Origin: CAZWCX01 sp964632945
Lineage (GTDB): Bacteria > Planctomycetota > MHYJ01 > WSZJ01 > CAZWCX01
DNA: 64,000 nucleotides
Assembly: GCA_964632945.1 (NCBI GenBank)
Contig: CAZWCX010000005.1
Span: 62,001-126,000 of the forward strand
Direction: 5' to 3'
Shown here: in pieces, positions 52,001 through 60,091 of the stretch
Position numbering within the stretch: position 1 is the stretch's first letter
Layout of the letters: every line of letters begins with the position of its first letter
The notes under the pieces: model-generated
The model's database searches: none
What the model was told of the DNA's origin: nothing
What the model saw: the letters and a program-made list of their open reading frames with translations, nothing else
Made by a program: the position numbers and the translations under genes

Positions 52001-54551
52001 CCGCTCCCTGGTCGGCGGCGTCGGAAACGAGTTCGTTCCAAGCGGCCAGGGCGTCCTTGGTCCGTCCGGCGCGGACGAGCATCTTGGCGTGGTCGACGCG
52101 GGCCCTCCCGTCGCCCGGGTTGGCGCGCGCGATCGCCTCGAGGTCGTCGAGCGCGGCGTGCAGGTCGTTGCGCGCCAGGTGGATTTGCATGCGCAGGCGG
52201 CGCAACTCCACGTCGTCGGGGACGAGGGCGATCGCCCGCTCCAGGTCCGCGAGCGCGAGGTCGGTCTCGCCCGCTCCGGAGCGAAGCGACGCCCGCAACC
52301 GGTAGGCGGCGATGTTTTGAGGTTGCAGGTCGAGGATCCGGTCCACCGCGGCGAGCGCCCGGGGCGCATTGCCGGCGGCGAGGTGGGCCTGCGCCAGCAG
52401 GTCGAGCGCATCGACCGAGTCGGCGCGCAGGGTCACCGCCTGACCGGCCTCCTTGAGGGCGCCGGCGACGTCCTGCTTGCGGAGCGAGATTCGCGCGCGC
52501 GCGATCCAGGTCTCCGGATTGCGCGGATTCCTGCGCGCGGCTTCGTCGAGCAGGCGGAGGGCGTCCTCGAATTCGCCCGCCTGCACGTGCACCAGCGCGA
52601 CCGCCAGCAGGCCGGCGTCGGTGGCGGGATCGAGTTCCGTGATCCGCTCGAAATCCCTCAGGGCTTCCGCGGAGCGGCCGAGGTGGTCGCGGAGCAGGGC
52701 CCCGCGCAACAGGAGGGCCGGGATGGAGTCGGCGGCGAGCTCGAGTGCGCGCGTACAGTCGGTGAGCGCCTGCTCGAACCGGCCCAGGCCGCGGACTTCG
52801 CGCGCGCGTCCGAGCAGGGCCTCGACGAAACCCGGGTCGTGTTCGAGGGCCTGTCCGTAGAGGGCGATCGCCTCTTCCCCGCGGGCGAGTTGGGCGCGCC
52901 CGACCAGGCGGCGCGCCTCATTGCGCATCGCCAGCCGCTTTCGCTCGTCGGCCTCGGAGGCCTCGCGCGCCCGTCGTTCCCGCGCCGCGCTTTCGGCGGC
53001 CTGGATCGCCCAGGAGACCGCGGTAAACAGGGCGGCGCAGGCCGCCAAGGCGCCGGCGGCAATCAGCGGGTGCCGACGGGCGCGCCGCCAGACCCGGGTG
53101 GTCACTCCGATCGGCACGGCGCGGACGGGCTCGCCCGCGAGGTAGCGCTTCAGGTCCTCGGCGAGATCCTCCGCCGTCGCATAGCGTCGCGTGGGTTCCT
53201 TCTCCATGGCCTTCTGGATCACCGTCTCCAGGTCGGCCGGCAGCCACGGGTGGATCTTCCGCGGCGGGGTCGGATCGGTGTGGATGACCTTGTAAATCAC
53301 GGCCGCGACGTTGTCCCCCTCGAACGGGGTCTTGCCGGTCGCCACCGTATAGAGGACCGCGCCGACCGAGTAGATGTCCACGGCCGTCCGCGCGGCGTCG
53401 GCGCCGCCCCCGGCCTGTTCCGGCGACATGTAGACCGGCGTCCCGACGACGGCGCCGGTTTGCGTCAGGTGCTCCGCCGACTCGATGTCCCGTGCCAGCC
53501 CGTAATCGGTCAGGTACGCGTTTCCTTCGAGGTCGAGAAGGATGTTTTCCGGCTTGATGTCGCGATGGACCACGTGTTGCCGGTGCGCGTAGGCGAGTGC
53601 TTCGACGATCTGGGTGACGGTGCGCACTCCGCGCTCGAGCAGTTCCGGCGTCAGGGTGGGGAGCGACTTCACCCACGAAGAGAGGGTCGGGCCTTCGATG
53701 TAGTCCATGACGAGGCTGGGAGCGCCTTTCCAGGAACCGACATCGTGCAATTGCACGATGTGCGGGTGGCGCAGCTTCGCGCACGCCAGGGCCTCGCGTT
53801 GAAAGCGGGTCGCGCCGACGCTGCCGGGGCCTCGTTCTCCCGTCATCGCCTTGATCGCGACGGTGCGCTTGAGCTCTTTGTCCCAGGCCTTGTAGACGAC
53901 TCCCATGCCGCCACGGCCCAGTTCCTGCTGGATCTGGTATCGCTCCGGGTCGATCGGCTTCAGGATCACCGCGACCGACGGATCGGTGCCGGGTGCGATC
54001 ACCGGGCGGAGCGGGGCGCGGCTTGCCGGCGTCCCGGCGGGTTCCGCCATGGTCTCGATGCCGGCCGCGGACCCCGGCGTGCTGTAGGTCGACGGTGCGC
54101 CGGTCAGCAACGAGGAAAACCGGTCGCGCGAGGAGAAGGCGATGTGGATCAGGAGCGGGGCGAGATCGCGCACCCGCGTCTCGCCGGTGGACTGCATCGA
54201 CCGGCGTTCCTCGGCGGAGAGCAGTCCGTGCTGGACGAGCCAGTCGAGGACGGCCCCGGCGGGATCGAGCGGCGCGGAGGCGTCCCCGGCGGACTGCTGT
54301 TTCAGCAGGGCGCCGGCGAGAATCTCGTCCGAAATCACCCCCAGTCGGGACGCGAGGCTGGGGTCCATCTGCGCCAGGCGGACCGCGATTTCCAGGCGGT
54401 GGGAAGATGCGGCGGAGGAGGCGGGTTTCGCCCCCCCGGGCGCCATCTCGATCGTCGCGCAATTCGAGTCCGACCATGCGGATGCCGCCGGCGTCTCCGG
54501 AGGCGGCAGGGCGTCGAGGAGGCACTGCAGAATCTGGTCGCGGGGGGTCAT
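49011..54551 (-). CDS. Giant Ser/Thr protein kinase with TPR array
   Basis: 1846 residues. An N-terminal region of about 195 residues without a known domain precedes the kinase (about 205-475): GRGGMG loop (212-217), Lys234, HRDIKPEN with Asp331, a DYG motif in place of DFG (Asp349-Tyr350) and MSPEQ. A membrane helix (about 495-517) follows. The remaining 1300 residues are a continuous array of TPR units (for example EAIALYGQALEHDPGFVEAL and LGRYDEAIADLKRAMKLKPE), far more than in usual kinase-TPR proteins. The TPR part would lie outside the cytoplasm. It is a single-gene transcript, and its promoter predicts almost no leader. Substrates are unknown. Confidence 0.92.
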   Translation of the reverse strand: MTPRDQILQCLLDALPPPETPAASAWSDSNCATIEMAPGGAKPASSAASSHRLEIAVRLAQMDPSLASRLGVISDEILAGALLKQQSAGDASAPLDPAGAVLDWLVQHGLLSAEERRSMQSTGETRVRDLAPLLIHIAFSSRDRFSSLLTGAPSTYSTPGSAAGIETMAEPAGTPASRAPLRPVIAPGTDPSVAVILKPIDPERYQIQQELGRGGMGVVYKAWDKELKRTVAIKAMTGERGPGSVGATRFQREALACAKLRHPHIVQLHDVGSWKGAPSLVMDYIEGPTLSSWVKSLPTLTPELLERGVRTVTQIVEALAYAHRQHVVHRDIKPENILLDLEGNAYLTDYGLARDIESAEHLTQTGAVVGTPVYMSPEQAGGGADAARTAVDIYSVGAVLYTVATGKTPFEGDNVAAVIYKVIHTDPTPPRKIHPWLPADLETVIQKAMEKEPTRRYATAEDLAEDLKRYLAGEPVRAVPIGVTTRVWRRARRHPLIAAGALAACAALFTAVSWAIQAAESAARERRAREASEADERKRLAMRNEARRLVGRAQLARGEEAIALYGQALEHDPGFVEALLGRAREVRGLGRFEQALTDCTRALELAADSIPALLLRGALLRDHLGRSAEALRDFERITELDPATDAGLLAVALVHVQAGEFEDALRLLDEAARRNPRNPETWIARARISLRKQDVAGALKEAGQAVTLRADSVDALDLLAQAHLAAGNAPRALAAVDRILDLQPQNIAAYRLRASLRSGAGETDLALADLERAIALVPDDVELRRLRMQIHLARNDLHAALDDLEAIARANPGDGRARVDHAKMLVRAGRTKDALAAWNELVSDAADQGAAYIWRGITWLLLGNPPACLKDLSRASELGVEQERATFLEVARAAGEQGRPDVAETILTMAMMFRDNHPSAMELGRLHGEKGNWSKAADEYLRALRIRDRLKLPPAERAETLAGLAEAQVRSGRAAEGLETVERALELAPEHRRARVVRALAWTSTGRAAEALREIESALVADPQDAFTLAVRAEAYRALGEPRLALRAVEAALARDPGLAPAYLCRAELRAGRGETRAALADLMCALQLEPSLEARFAARRDDLRKAADEPAENEFAAFDKRVADLTPDSQAAEWTAWISRHPDDGRARYRRGLAHRAAGRPLLARDDLLDAIDRSPPANSARMALADLLRHDLRDPVAALDEYDRLVQLGHRDPGLYLGRARTFLDLKQPSKAITELGGALLLDRRWIPAYAQRASLYLDGGLPSLAEQDLNRAIALAEGNGRGESLVDVPAFWRERARARMGLNRLEDARGDLDRFLEKRPEDALGLVLRAEAHLGLGAREAAVADARKATASGAAVTEIQNRASLVLGRALIDQGDLQSAVENILLATGRGARMEPLLSEMEEKALAADDPSPWLRVLDAVVETQPDSTPVRAARVRALLRAGRAPEALADASRLAGSSDPPVEPWARLRSILEQMPAGAPGSTVVAPCLAEARVPDSPHAAAWLDLAVAASGYSAEALRARAEHAKSRRQFADAARDLELVLARAAGDRTTALELVRLCGFDLRDRKRTNEAVDRALPIVAGDAVALHDLGRACSQVGDTERAVRIYTAGIEVDPEHAANHHERGHQWQRRREWQKALVDFQRTLDLQKTGHDHLYREMAECHRGLRNESEEEKCLTLALEAAPKSAEALRDRAVFYVNHQRWEEARTDARRLLKEINPNDAHAHYLIGVAEINLGRLEDAKKQFREAIRRHESFPEAHYNLGFALARLGDMQAAETSVSRATAIAPQWAEAFDLRGQVRLNLGRYDEAIADLKRAMKLKPELAARAQPLIQKAEELRAQNK

Positions 54552-54559
54552 AGCGGACG

Positions 54560-54588
54560 ATTCTATGACGCCCGGCGGGTGGAACCAA
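54560..54588 (-). promoter_or_regulatory. Promoter giving a nearly leaderless kinase transcript
   Basis: On the minus strand TTGGTT (54583-54588) and TAGAAT (54560-54565) lie 17 nt apart. The -10 box matches five of six positions. A start about 7 nt past the -10 falls at 54553, only about 2 nt before the ATG at 54551, and no ribosome-binding site precedes that ATG. Confidence 0.5.
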
Positions 54589-54674
54589 GCGAAACCCGCG
54601 GGGGCGCCGATCGTTGCCCTTGGGGGTCCGGGGCGAGGCGACGAGGGGGAGGACGAGGCGGCCCCCCCGATCGG

Positions 54675-55919
54675 TCAGGACCGTTTCGCCTCCGGGGCCG
54701 GAGCGCCGGGCGGCGCCGCCCCGGCCGAGCCGGGTTTGAGGGCGCGCGGGGTCAAGCCGACCAGGTGTTCGTTCTTGCCCCCGGGCACCCGCTGGACGCC
54801 CTTGCGCCCGAAGACCGAGCGGGGCTGGGAGGCCACGGCAAGAACGGACCATCCGGACTCCGCGGCCAGTTCCTCCATCATCCGGTCGGCGGGACGGACC
54901 TCGGCGCCGACCTCGAGATCGGCGACCACGAACCAGGCGCGGCCGGAGGGGGCGAGGACGCGGCGCGCGGCGCGCAGCGAGGCCGCCATGTCCTTGCGGT
55001 AGGCGTCGACCCCGCCGGGCGCATTCTTCGCCCCGATTTCCCGCTTCTCCGCGGACCCCAGGCGCAGGCCGATCCAGTCCGCCGACATGCGCGAAGAGTC
55101 GACGTACCGGTAGGTGCCCGCGTACGGCGGGGACGTGACGATCAGATCGACGCTCCCGTCGGGGACACCCTTCAATTCGCGCGCGTCCCCCTCGGCGATG
55201 TCCGGGGGCGGAGTGCCGGCGGGGACGGTCTCCGCGAGCGTGGTCAGGCAGTTCGCGAGTTCCTGGACCCGTTCGACGAAATGTTTGGTCGGGCGGCCGG
55301 CGGGGATGCCCTTCTGGACGCTGCGGCCGCTCGTGAGTCCTTCGCGGCGGGACATCTTCACGAGGATGGAGGAGAGGGAGAGCAGCAGGGCTTCGCGGAC
55401 TCGCTCGAAGCGGATCTCCCGGACGGCGTCGCGGACGGCCGCCAGTTCCCAGGCCACGTGGGGGTCGAAATCCTCCCGCGCCGACTCGGGCGGGGGATCC
55501 TGGGAGCGGCTGCGCACGAGCCGGCGGACGTGTCGGCGCACTTCGTCCGCGGCCTCCAGGAGAGCCTCCCGCTGCGGCGGGGCCCAGAGGGAGCACTTCA
55601 GCCGCGCGACCCGGACGGCGACCGGGTTGATGTCACGGCCGAGCGCGCGACATCCGCGGGCGAGGGCCTCGACCGGGACGGTACCGCTGCCGCAGAACGG
55701 GTCGAGCACCGCGGCCCGCGGGGGCACGGTCGCGATCAGTGTGCGCGCGAGGTGCGGGTGAAGCCGCGCGGGGTAGACGTGGAAGCCGTGCGTGAGCGCG
55801 CGTGGGTCGTCGTCCTGCGGCGCGGCGAGCGCCCGGCGGGCGAGGTCGGCGGCCGCCGAATCGCCCCGCGCGTTGACGGCGCCGCGCCAGTTGGAAAGCG
55901 CCCTTCGGTCCTCGCGCAT
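54675..55919 (-). CDS. DNA-methylase-like SAM-dependent methyltransferase
   Basis: 414 residues, starting 3 nt after the stop of the upstream methyltransferase gene. Motif I is DPFCGSGT (73-80) and motif IV is TSPPY (262-266), the Ser-Pro-Pro-Tyr form typical of N4-cytosine or related exocyclic amine DNA methyltransferases. The two are separated by about 185 residues of helical sequence, which could be the target-recognition region. GFHVYPARLHPHLARTLI before motif I is shared with stand-alone bacterial methylases of unknown target. No restriction enzyme gene is adjacent. Its tight linkage to an RlmL-like gene leaves an RNA substrate open. Confidence 0.78.
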   Translation of the reverse strand: MREDRRALSNWRGAVNARGDSAAADLARRALAAPQDDDPRALTHGFHVYPARLHPHLARTLIATVPPRAAVLDPFCGSGTVPVEALARGCRALGRDINPVAVRVARLKCSLWAPPQREALLEAADEVRRHVRRLVRSRSQDPPPESAREDFDPHVAWELAAVRDAVREIRFERVREALLLSLSSILVKMSRREGLTSGRSVQKGIPAGRPTKHFVERVQELANCLTTLAETVPAGTPPPDIAEGDARELKGVPDGSVDLIVTSPPYAGTYRYVDSSRMSADWIGLRLGSAEKREIGAKNAPGGVDAYRKDMAASLRAARRVLAPSGRAWFVVADLEVGAEVRPADRMMEELAAESGWSVLAVASQPRSVFGRKGVQRVPGGKNEHLVGLTPRALKPGSAGAAPPGAPAPEAKRS

Positions 55920-55922
55920 CGG

Positions 55923-57110
55923 TCACCGCCTTCCTGCGCGTCGGACGGGTTCCGGCGGGGCTGCCCCCGGCGCCCAGATGTCGTACCGGTAGAAGCGGCA
56001 CTCCAGCGCCCCGTTGAGGATCTTGATCTGCTCGGTCGCGCGGAACCCGATGCGCACGGCCAGCGCGCCGTCGGCGGCCAGCACCCACGCCGTCGCCCCG
56101 GGGAACCGCCGGAGCGCGGTGCCGATCTTGCGATAGAGCGGGTGCAGGTCGACACCCGCCTCCAACCGCTCCCCGTAGGGGGGATTGAGGACGATGCACT
56201 GCGGCAGGGGGTCGGCGACGAAGTCCGCGATGTCGCACTCGGAAAACCGGATCCAGCGCTCGACCCCTGCCGCCCGCGCCGATTTCCGGGCCAGGTCGAG
56301 CGCGCCGCCGTGGTGGTCCGCGCCGTAGATCGGAAGTGCGGGATCCGGGAGCGCGCGCGCCCGCGCCTCTTCGCAGGCGGCGGCCCAGACGGACGGCTCG
56401 TGGTCCGGCCAGGCCAGGAACGGCCAGCGGTCCCGGAGCAACCCGGGGGCCCGCCGGGCCGCCATCATCGCCGCCTCGATCGGGAAGGTCCCGGAACCGC
56501 ACATCGGGTCCGCGAGGGGGACGGCACCGTTCCAGCCGGTCAGCGCCAGCAATCCGGCGGCCAGCGACTCGTTCAACGGCGACTTCACCATCGCCTCCCG
56601 GTACCCTCGCTTGTGCAGCGTCGTCCCGGTCGTGTCCCGGGAAAGCACGAACCGGTCTTTCGACAGGTAGAGATGCAGCGGGAGATCGGCACCCTTGGCA
56701 TCGACGTTGGGCCGCACCCCCGTGCGTTCGCGGAACTGGTCGACGATCGCGTCCTTCACCTTGAGGGCGGCGTATCCGGAATGGGTCATGCGCGAATCGC
56801 GCAGCCGGCAGTCCACCGAAAGGGTCTGATCGACCCTCATCAGGCAAGACCAGTCGAGTGTTCGCACGGCGTCATACAGTTGCTCCGGGGTCGCCGCGTC
56901 GCCGTGCAGCACCGGTTCCAGGACCCGGATGGCCGCCCGCAGCCACAGGTTGGCCCGGTGTCGCAGGCCGGCGTCGCCGCGGCAAAGCACGCCCATTCCC
57001 CGCAGCCGGAGGTCGGTGGCGCCGAGGGCGCGCAATTCGTCCGCGACGACGCGTTCGAGGCCGGGCATGCAGGCGACGAAGTACTCGCGGGCGGGAGCGG
57101 CAGGGTTCAT
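55923..57110 (-). CDS. THUMP-domain RNA methyltransferase, RlmL-like
   Basis: 395 residues from the ATG at 57110; ATG codons at 57119 and 57146 are less likely because the conserved sequence begins with EYFVACMPGLERVVADEL. The ferredoxin-like and THUMP domain (about 1-160) bind RNA; the methyltransferase has motif I DPMCGSGTFPIEAA (201-214) and motif IV LNPPYGERL (308-316). That is the layout of the N-terminal half of E. coli RlmKL, which makes m2G at 23S rRNA position 2445. The RlmK half is absent, as in many bacteria. It lies in a leftward group with the AlaX and kinase genes. Confidence 0.88.
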   Translation of the reverse strand: MNPAAPAREYFVACMPGLERVVADELRALGATDLRLRGMGVLCRGDAGLRHRANLWLRAAIRVLEPVLHGDAATPEQLYDAVRTLDWSCLMRVDQTLSVDCRLRDSRMTHSGYAALKVKDAIVDQFRERTGVRPNVDAKGADLPLHLYLSKDRFVLSRDTTGTTLHKRGYREAMVKSPLNESLAAGLLALTGWNGAVPLADPMCGSGTFPIEAAMMAARRAPGLLRDRWPFLAWPDHEPSVWAAACEEARARALPDPALPIYGADHHGGALDLARKSARAAGVERWIRFSECDIADFVADPLPQCIVLNPPYGERLEAGVDLHPLYRKIGTALRRFPGATAWVLAADGALAVRIGFRATEQIKILNGALECRFYRYDIWAPGAAPPEPVRRAGRR

Positions 57111-57180
57111 GGCGTGCATGGTACCCCGGAATCCGCGGGGGCGCAACGAACCGTCACGGGCGGCTTCGCGCGGGCGGCCG

Positions 57181-60057
57181 TCAGTCCCCGGACGTCAATC
57201 CGGCGGGATCGGCTTCCACGATGAAGAACCAGCCGATGGTCTCCAGGCGGAAATGCGCGATCAGCCTCGATTCCCCACGCAACGTCGTCTCCACGTAGCC
57301 GGAGCGCCGGGCCCGCACCGCTTCGACCACCGCGGGCTCCCCGTACGGCTTGAGTTCGAGCCCCTGGTCGAGCTGGTCATTGCGGAATCGCAGGTTCAGG
57401 TCGCGGGAGTCCACGATCACCCGTCCCTCGCCGTCCGCCAGCATCGTTTCCTTGACCGCCGAGAGGTGAGGCATCAGCATCAGGTTCTGGATGAGCTTGT
57501 TGAAGATGCACTCCACCACGGCGACCCCCAGGAACTCGCCCTTCTCGTCGTACATCGAGGTAGCGCAAGGGAGCACGAGGTCGTCGCCCGTCGCATCGGT
57601 GGAAGAATCGACATACGGGTTTCCCCAGTGCTTCCCGCGCTTGTGCGCGGCGAGCGTGTAGTACGGACGGACGCGGGGATCGTAGTCGTCCGGGGTGCAG
57701 CCCATGCCCGGGTACAGGTAGAGCACTCCCTCGGGGAGCACCAGGTAGCCGTAGTCCATGGCGCCGCCGCCCTCGAGGAGCAGGTGGCGCTGGTCGGCAG
57801 GGGACCACTCCAGGCTGCCCGCCGGGCCGCTTTCGAGGAACATCCGCCGGAGGTGGTGCCGCAGGGGGGAGAGCCGCCGGAGCTTGGGCAGCACGGCCTC
57901 CCGGGCCAGCCCCGGGGCGCGCACCGCCACGGGCCAGTCGACGCTCACCGGAACCCGGTACAGGTCGGACGCGGTCAGATCGGCGGGCTCCCGGCCCGGC
58001 GTGTTGAAGTCCTCGTGAAAGTAGACCGGTTCGTCCCGTTCGATTCCGTGCGTGAGCGCCCAGGTCGCCGCCGTGGCCAGTCCCTCGAGCGCCTCTTCCA
58101 GGCGCAGGAAGCGGGTGTCGATCCGGTGGCCCTGACGGGCCACCTGGGTGAGAAACGCGCTGACGGTGCGCTGCTTCTGCGCCGCCGCCAGTTGCTCCCG
58201 ATTGCGCTGGAACTCGCTCCAAGCCGCCGGCAGCAGGGCCGCGAGCAGGCCGACCAGGAACAGGAGCAGCGACGCTTCCCGGTGGCGACTCATCCACCGC
58301 ATCGCCTTTTGCGCGGGATTGTCGGGGCGCGCGCGCACTTCCTCGCCGCGCAGGTACCGGCGCACGTCCTCGGCCAGCGCGCCCGCCGTCGCGTAGCGCT
58401 GCTCCGGCTCCCCCGCCGTCGCCTTGGCGATGATGGCGCGCAGTTCGGCCGGGACGGGAATGGCCGGGTGGGCCGGGGTGATCGATTCTTTTTTCGCGCG
58501 CAACACGTTGGTGAGAACCGACAGCGTATTGTCGCCCGTGACCGCGCGTTTGAGGGTGACCAACTCGAACAGGATGATCCCGAGGGAATACTGGTCGCTG
58601 CGCCCGTCCAGTTCACGGTTCTTGCCGCCGGCCTGTTCGGGGGACATGTAGCGCGGGGTGCCGACCATCTGGCCCGCGCGCGTGAGTTCGAGCCCGGCCT
58701 CGTCGGGATCGGTCGAGTCGTGGGCGGACAATTCCACGATCTCGGCGACGTTTTGCTCGCTCTCGCTGCCCATCAGCCGCGCGATGCCCCAATCCATGAC
58801 GTAGACTTCGTGATAGCGGCCGATCATGAGGTTGGCCGGCTTGAGGTCCCGGTGGATCACCCCCTTCGAGTGGGCGAAGTCGATCGCGTCGCAGACCTTG
58901 AGGAAGTGCTCGAGCCGGGCGGGGAGCGAGTGTTCGGGATCGATCTCCTTCCCGCGCCGGTAGAGCTCGAGGGTCTCGTCGAACAGGTCTTTGAACGTGC
59001 GGCCGCGGATCATCTTCATCGCGTAGCCGAGCGCGCCGCCGGGGAGGATCTCGAGGCCGTAGACGGGGACCACGTTGGGATGGTCGAGCTGGCCGGTGAT
59101 CTGCGCTTCATTGAGGAAGCGCCGGACAACGGCGGGGTCCATGCCGGCCAGAGGGAGCAGTTGCTTGTACGCCACCTTCCGGCGCAGGTCGAAATCCTTG
59201 GCGAGATAGACGCGCCCCATGCCGCCCTCACCGATGACCCCCAGCATCCCGAAGCGGCTTCCGGCGGTCATGTCGCCGGGCAGTCCCCGGGGGGGCGGGG
59301 CCGACGCGTCGGGAGCGAGGGTGACGGCGTCCTGGGTGGCGTCCGCGGGTCCGGGCGGGGAGCGGAACGGAACGGGCGCCTGCCGACTCGCCTGGGTGGA
59401 GTCCGGCGCGTCGTCGGCCGGAGGCGGAGCGGGGTCGGCGACGCGGGAGACCAGGGAGGACAGGGTCGCCGGTCCCCCGATCCTGCTGCGCTCGATCTGC
59501 GCGGAGTCGGCCGGGATGGCGCCCTCCGCCGCGACCCCGTGGCCCGCTCGCGTCGGCGCATGCGCGTCGTCCGCCGTCGCGCCGCCGGCGCGGGTGGATG
59601 CGTGCGCGTCCTTCGCCGCCGTGCTTCCGGCGCGCGTCGATGCCTGCGCGTCTTCCGCGGAGGGGCTCGCGGCGCGAGTGGCGGCGCCGGCGTCGTCGCC
59701 GGCGGCGCCGCCCGGATGCGTGGCGGCCTGGGCGTCGTCCGGGTTGGCGGGCGCCGGCGGGATGGAGGGGAGGGGGGTGCCGGACCCGGCCGGAGGGGAA
59801 GCGCCATCTTCCGCGCCCGTCGGGCGGTAGACGGGACGGGATACCGTGAACGCATCCCGTTCGTCGTGGAGTTCGATCTCACCCAGCGCCTGGGCCTCCA
59901 GGTACTGTTCGCGGGTGAGGATTTTCCGGTCCAGAAGCCAGGCCAGGAATCGATCGCGGTCGGTGTCCCCGGTTTCCAGGAGGAAGGCGGCGTACTCCTC
60001 CTTCATGCGGATGGGCGAGTCCGCGGGAAGCGCCGACTGGATGGTATCGATCCACAT
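57181..60057 (-). CDS. Ser/Thr protein kinase with extracellular Cache domain
   Basis: 958 residues. The first 80 form an unassigned helical domain, followed by an Ala/Asp/Thr-rich linker containing five 14-residue repeats (108-177). The kinase domain (about 268-570) has GEGGMG (276-281), Lys298, HRDLKPAN with Asp404, and DWG in place of DFG (422-424). One membrane helix (about 595-613) leads to a dCache-like sensor of about 330 residues with YFHEDFNTPG, GVLYLYPGMG, DPRVRPYYTLA and TSMYDEKGEFLGVAVVECIF, the strands usual for small-molecule binding. It should sense an external ligand and phosphorylate proteins inside. The gene starts 35 nt after the AlaX gene stop. Confidence 0.9.
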   Translation of the reverse strand: MWIDTIQSALPADSPIRMKEEYAAFLLETGDTDRDRFLAWLLDRKILTREQYLEAQALGEIELHDERDAFTVSRPVYRPTGAEDGASPPAGSGTPLPSIPPAPANPDDAQAATHPGGAAGDDAGAATRAASPSAEDAQASTRAGSTAAKDAHASTRAGGATADDAHAPTRAGHGVAAEGAIPADSAQIERSRIGGPATLSSLVSRVADPAPPPADDAPDSTQASRQAPVPFRSPPGPADATQDAVTLAPDASAPPPRGLPGDMTAGSRFGMLGVIGEGGMGRVYLAKDFDLRRKVAYKQLLPLAGMDPAVVRRFLNEAQITGQLDHPNVVPVYGLEILPGGALGYAMKMIRGRTFKDLFDETLELYRRGKEIDPEHSLPARLEHFLKVCDAIDFAHSKGVIHRDLKPANLMIGRYHEVYVMDWGIARLMGSESEQNVAEIVELSAHDSTDPDEAGLELTRAGQMVGTPRYMSPEQAGGKNRELDGRSDQYSLGIILFELVTLKRAVTGDNTLSVLTNVLRAKKESITPAHPAIPVPAELRAIIAKATAGEPEQRYATAGALAEDVRRYLRGEEVRARPDNPAQKAMRWMSRHREASLLLFLVGLLAALLPAAWSEFQRNREQLAAAQKQRTVSAFLTQVARQGHRIDTRFLRLEEALEGLATAATWALTHGIERDEPVYFHEDFNTPGREPADLTASDLYRVPVSVDWPVAVRAPGLAREAVLPKLRRLSPLRHHLRRMFLESGPAGSLEWSPADQRHLLLEGGGAMDYGYLVLPEGVLYLYPGMGCTPDDYDPRVRPYYTLAAHKRGKHWGNPYVDSSTDATGDDLVLPCATSMYDEKGEFLGVAVVECIFNKLIQNLMLMPHLSAVKETMLADGEGRVIVDSRDLNLRFRNDQLDQGLELKPYGEPAVVEAVRARRSGYVETTLRGESRLIAHFRLETIGWFFIVEADPAGLTSGD
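59527..59736 (-). repeat. Five 42-bp tandem coding repeats in the Cache kinase linker
   Basis: Five in-frame units of 42 bp encode 14-residue repeats with the consensus D-A-x-A-[AS]-T-R-A-G-x-x-A-x-x, at residues 108-177. The Thr is kept in all five, and the Asp-Ala start in all five. The pattern suggests recent tandem duplication of a single element. Confidence 0.8.
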
Positions 60058-60091
60058 CGCGGCGTCGTCCTCGGTAGTTGGGCCCGGCGGA

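Noticed and set aside
49263..57224. A 2653-codon plus-strand open frame
   Set aside because: It spans the antisense strand of three well supported genes (kinase-TPR, methylase, RlmL-like). High GC removes stop codons in this frame; no domain or start signal fits.
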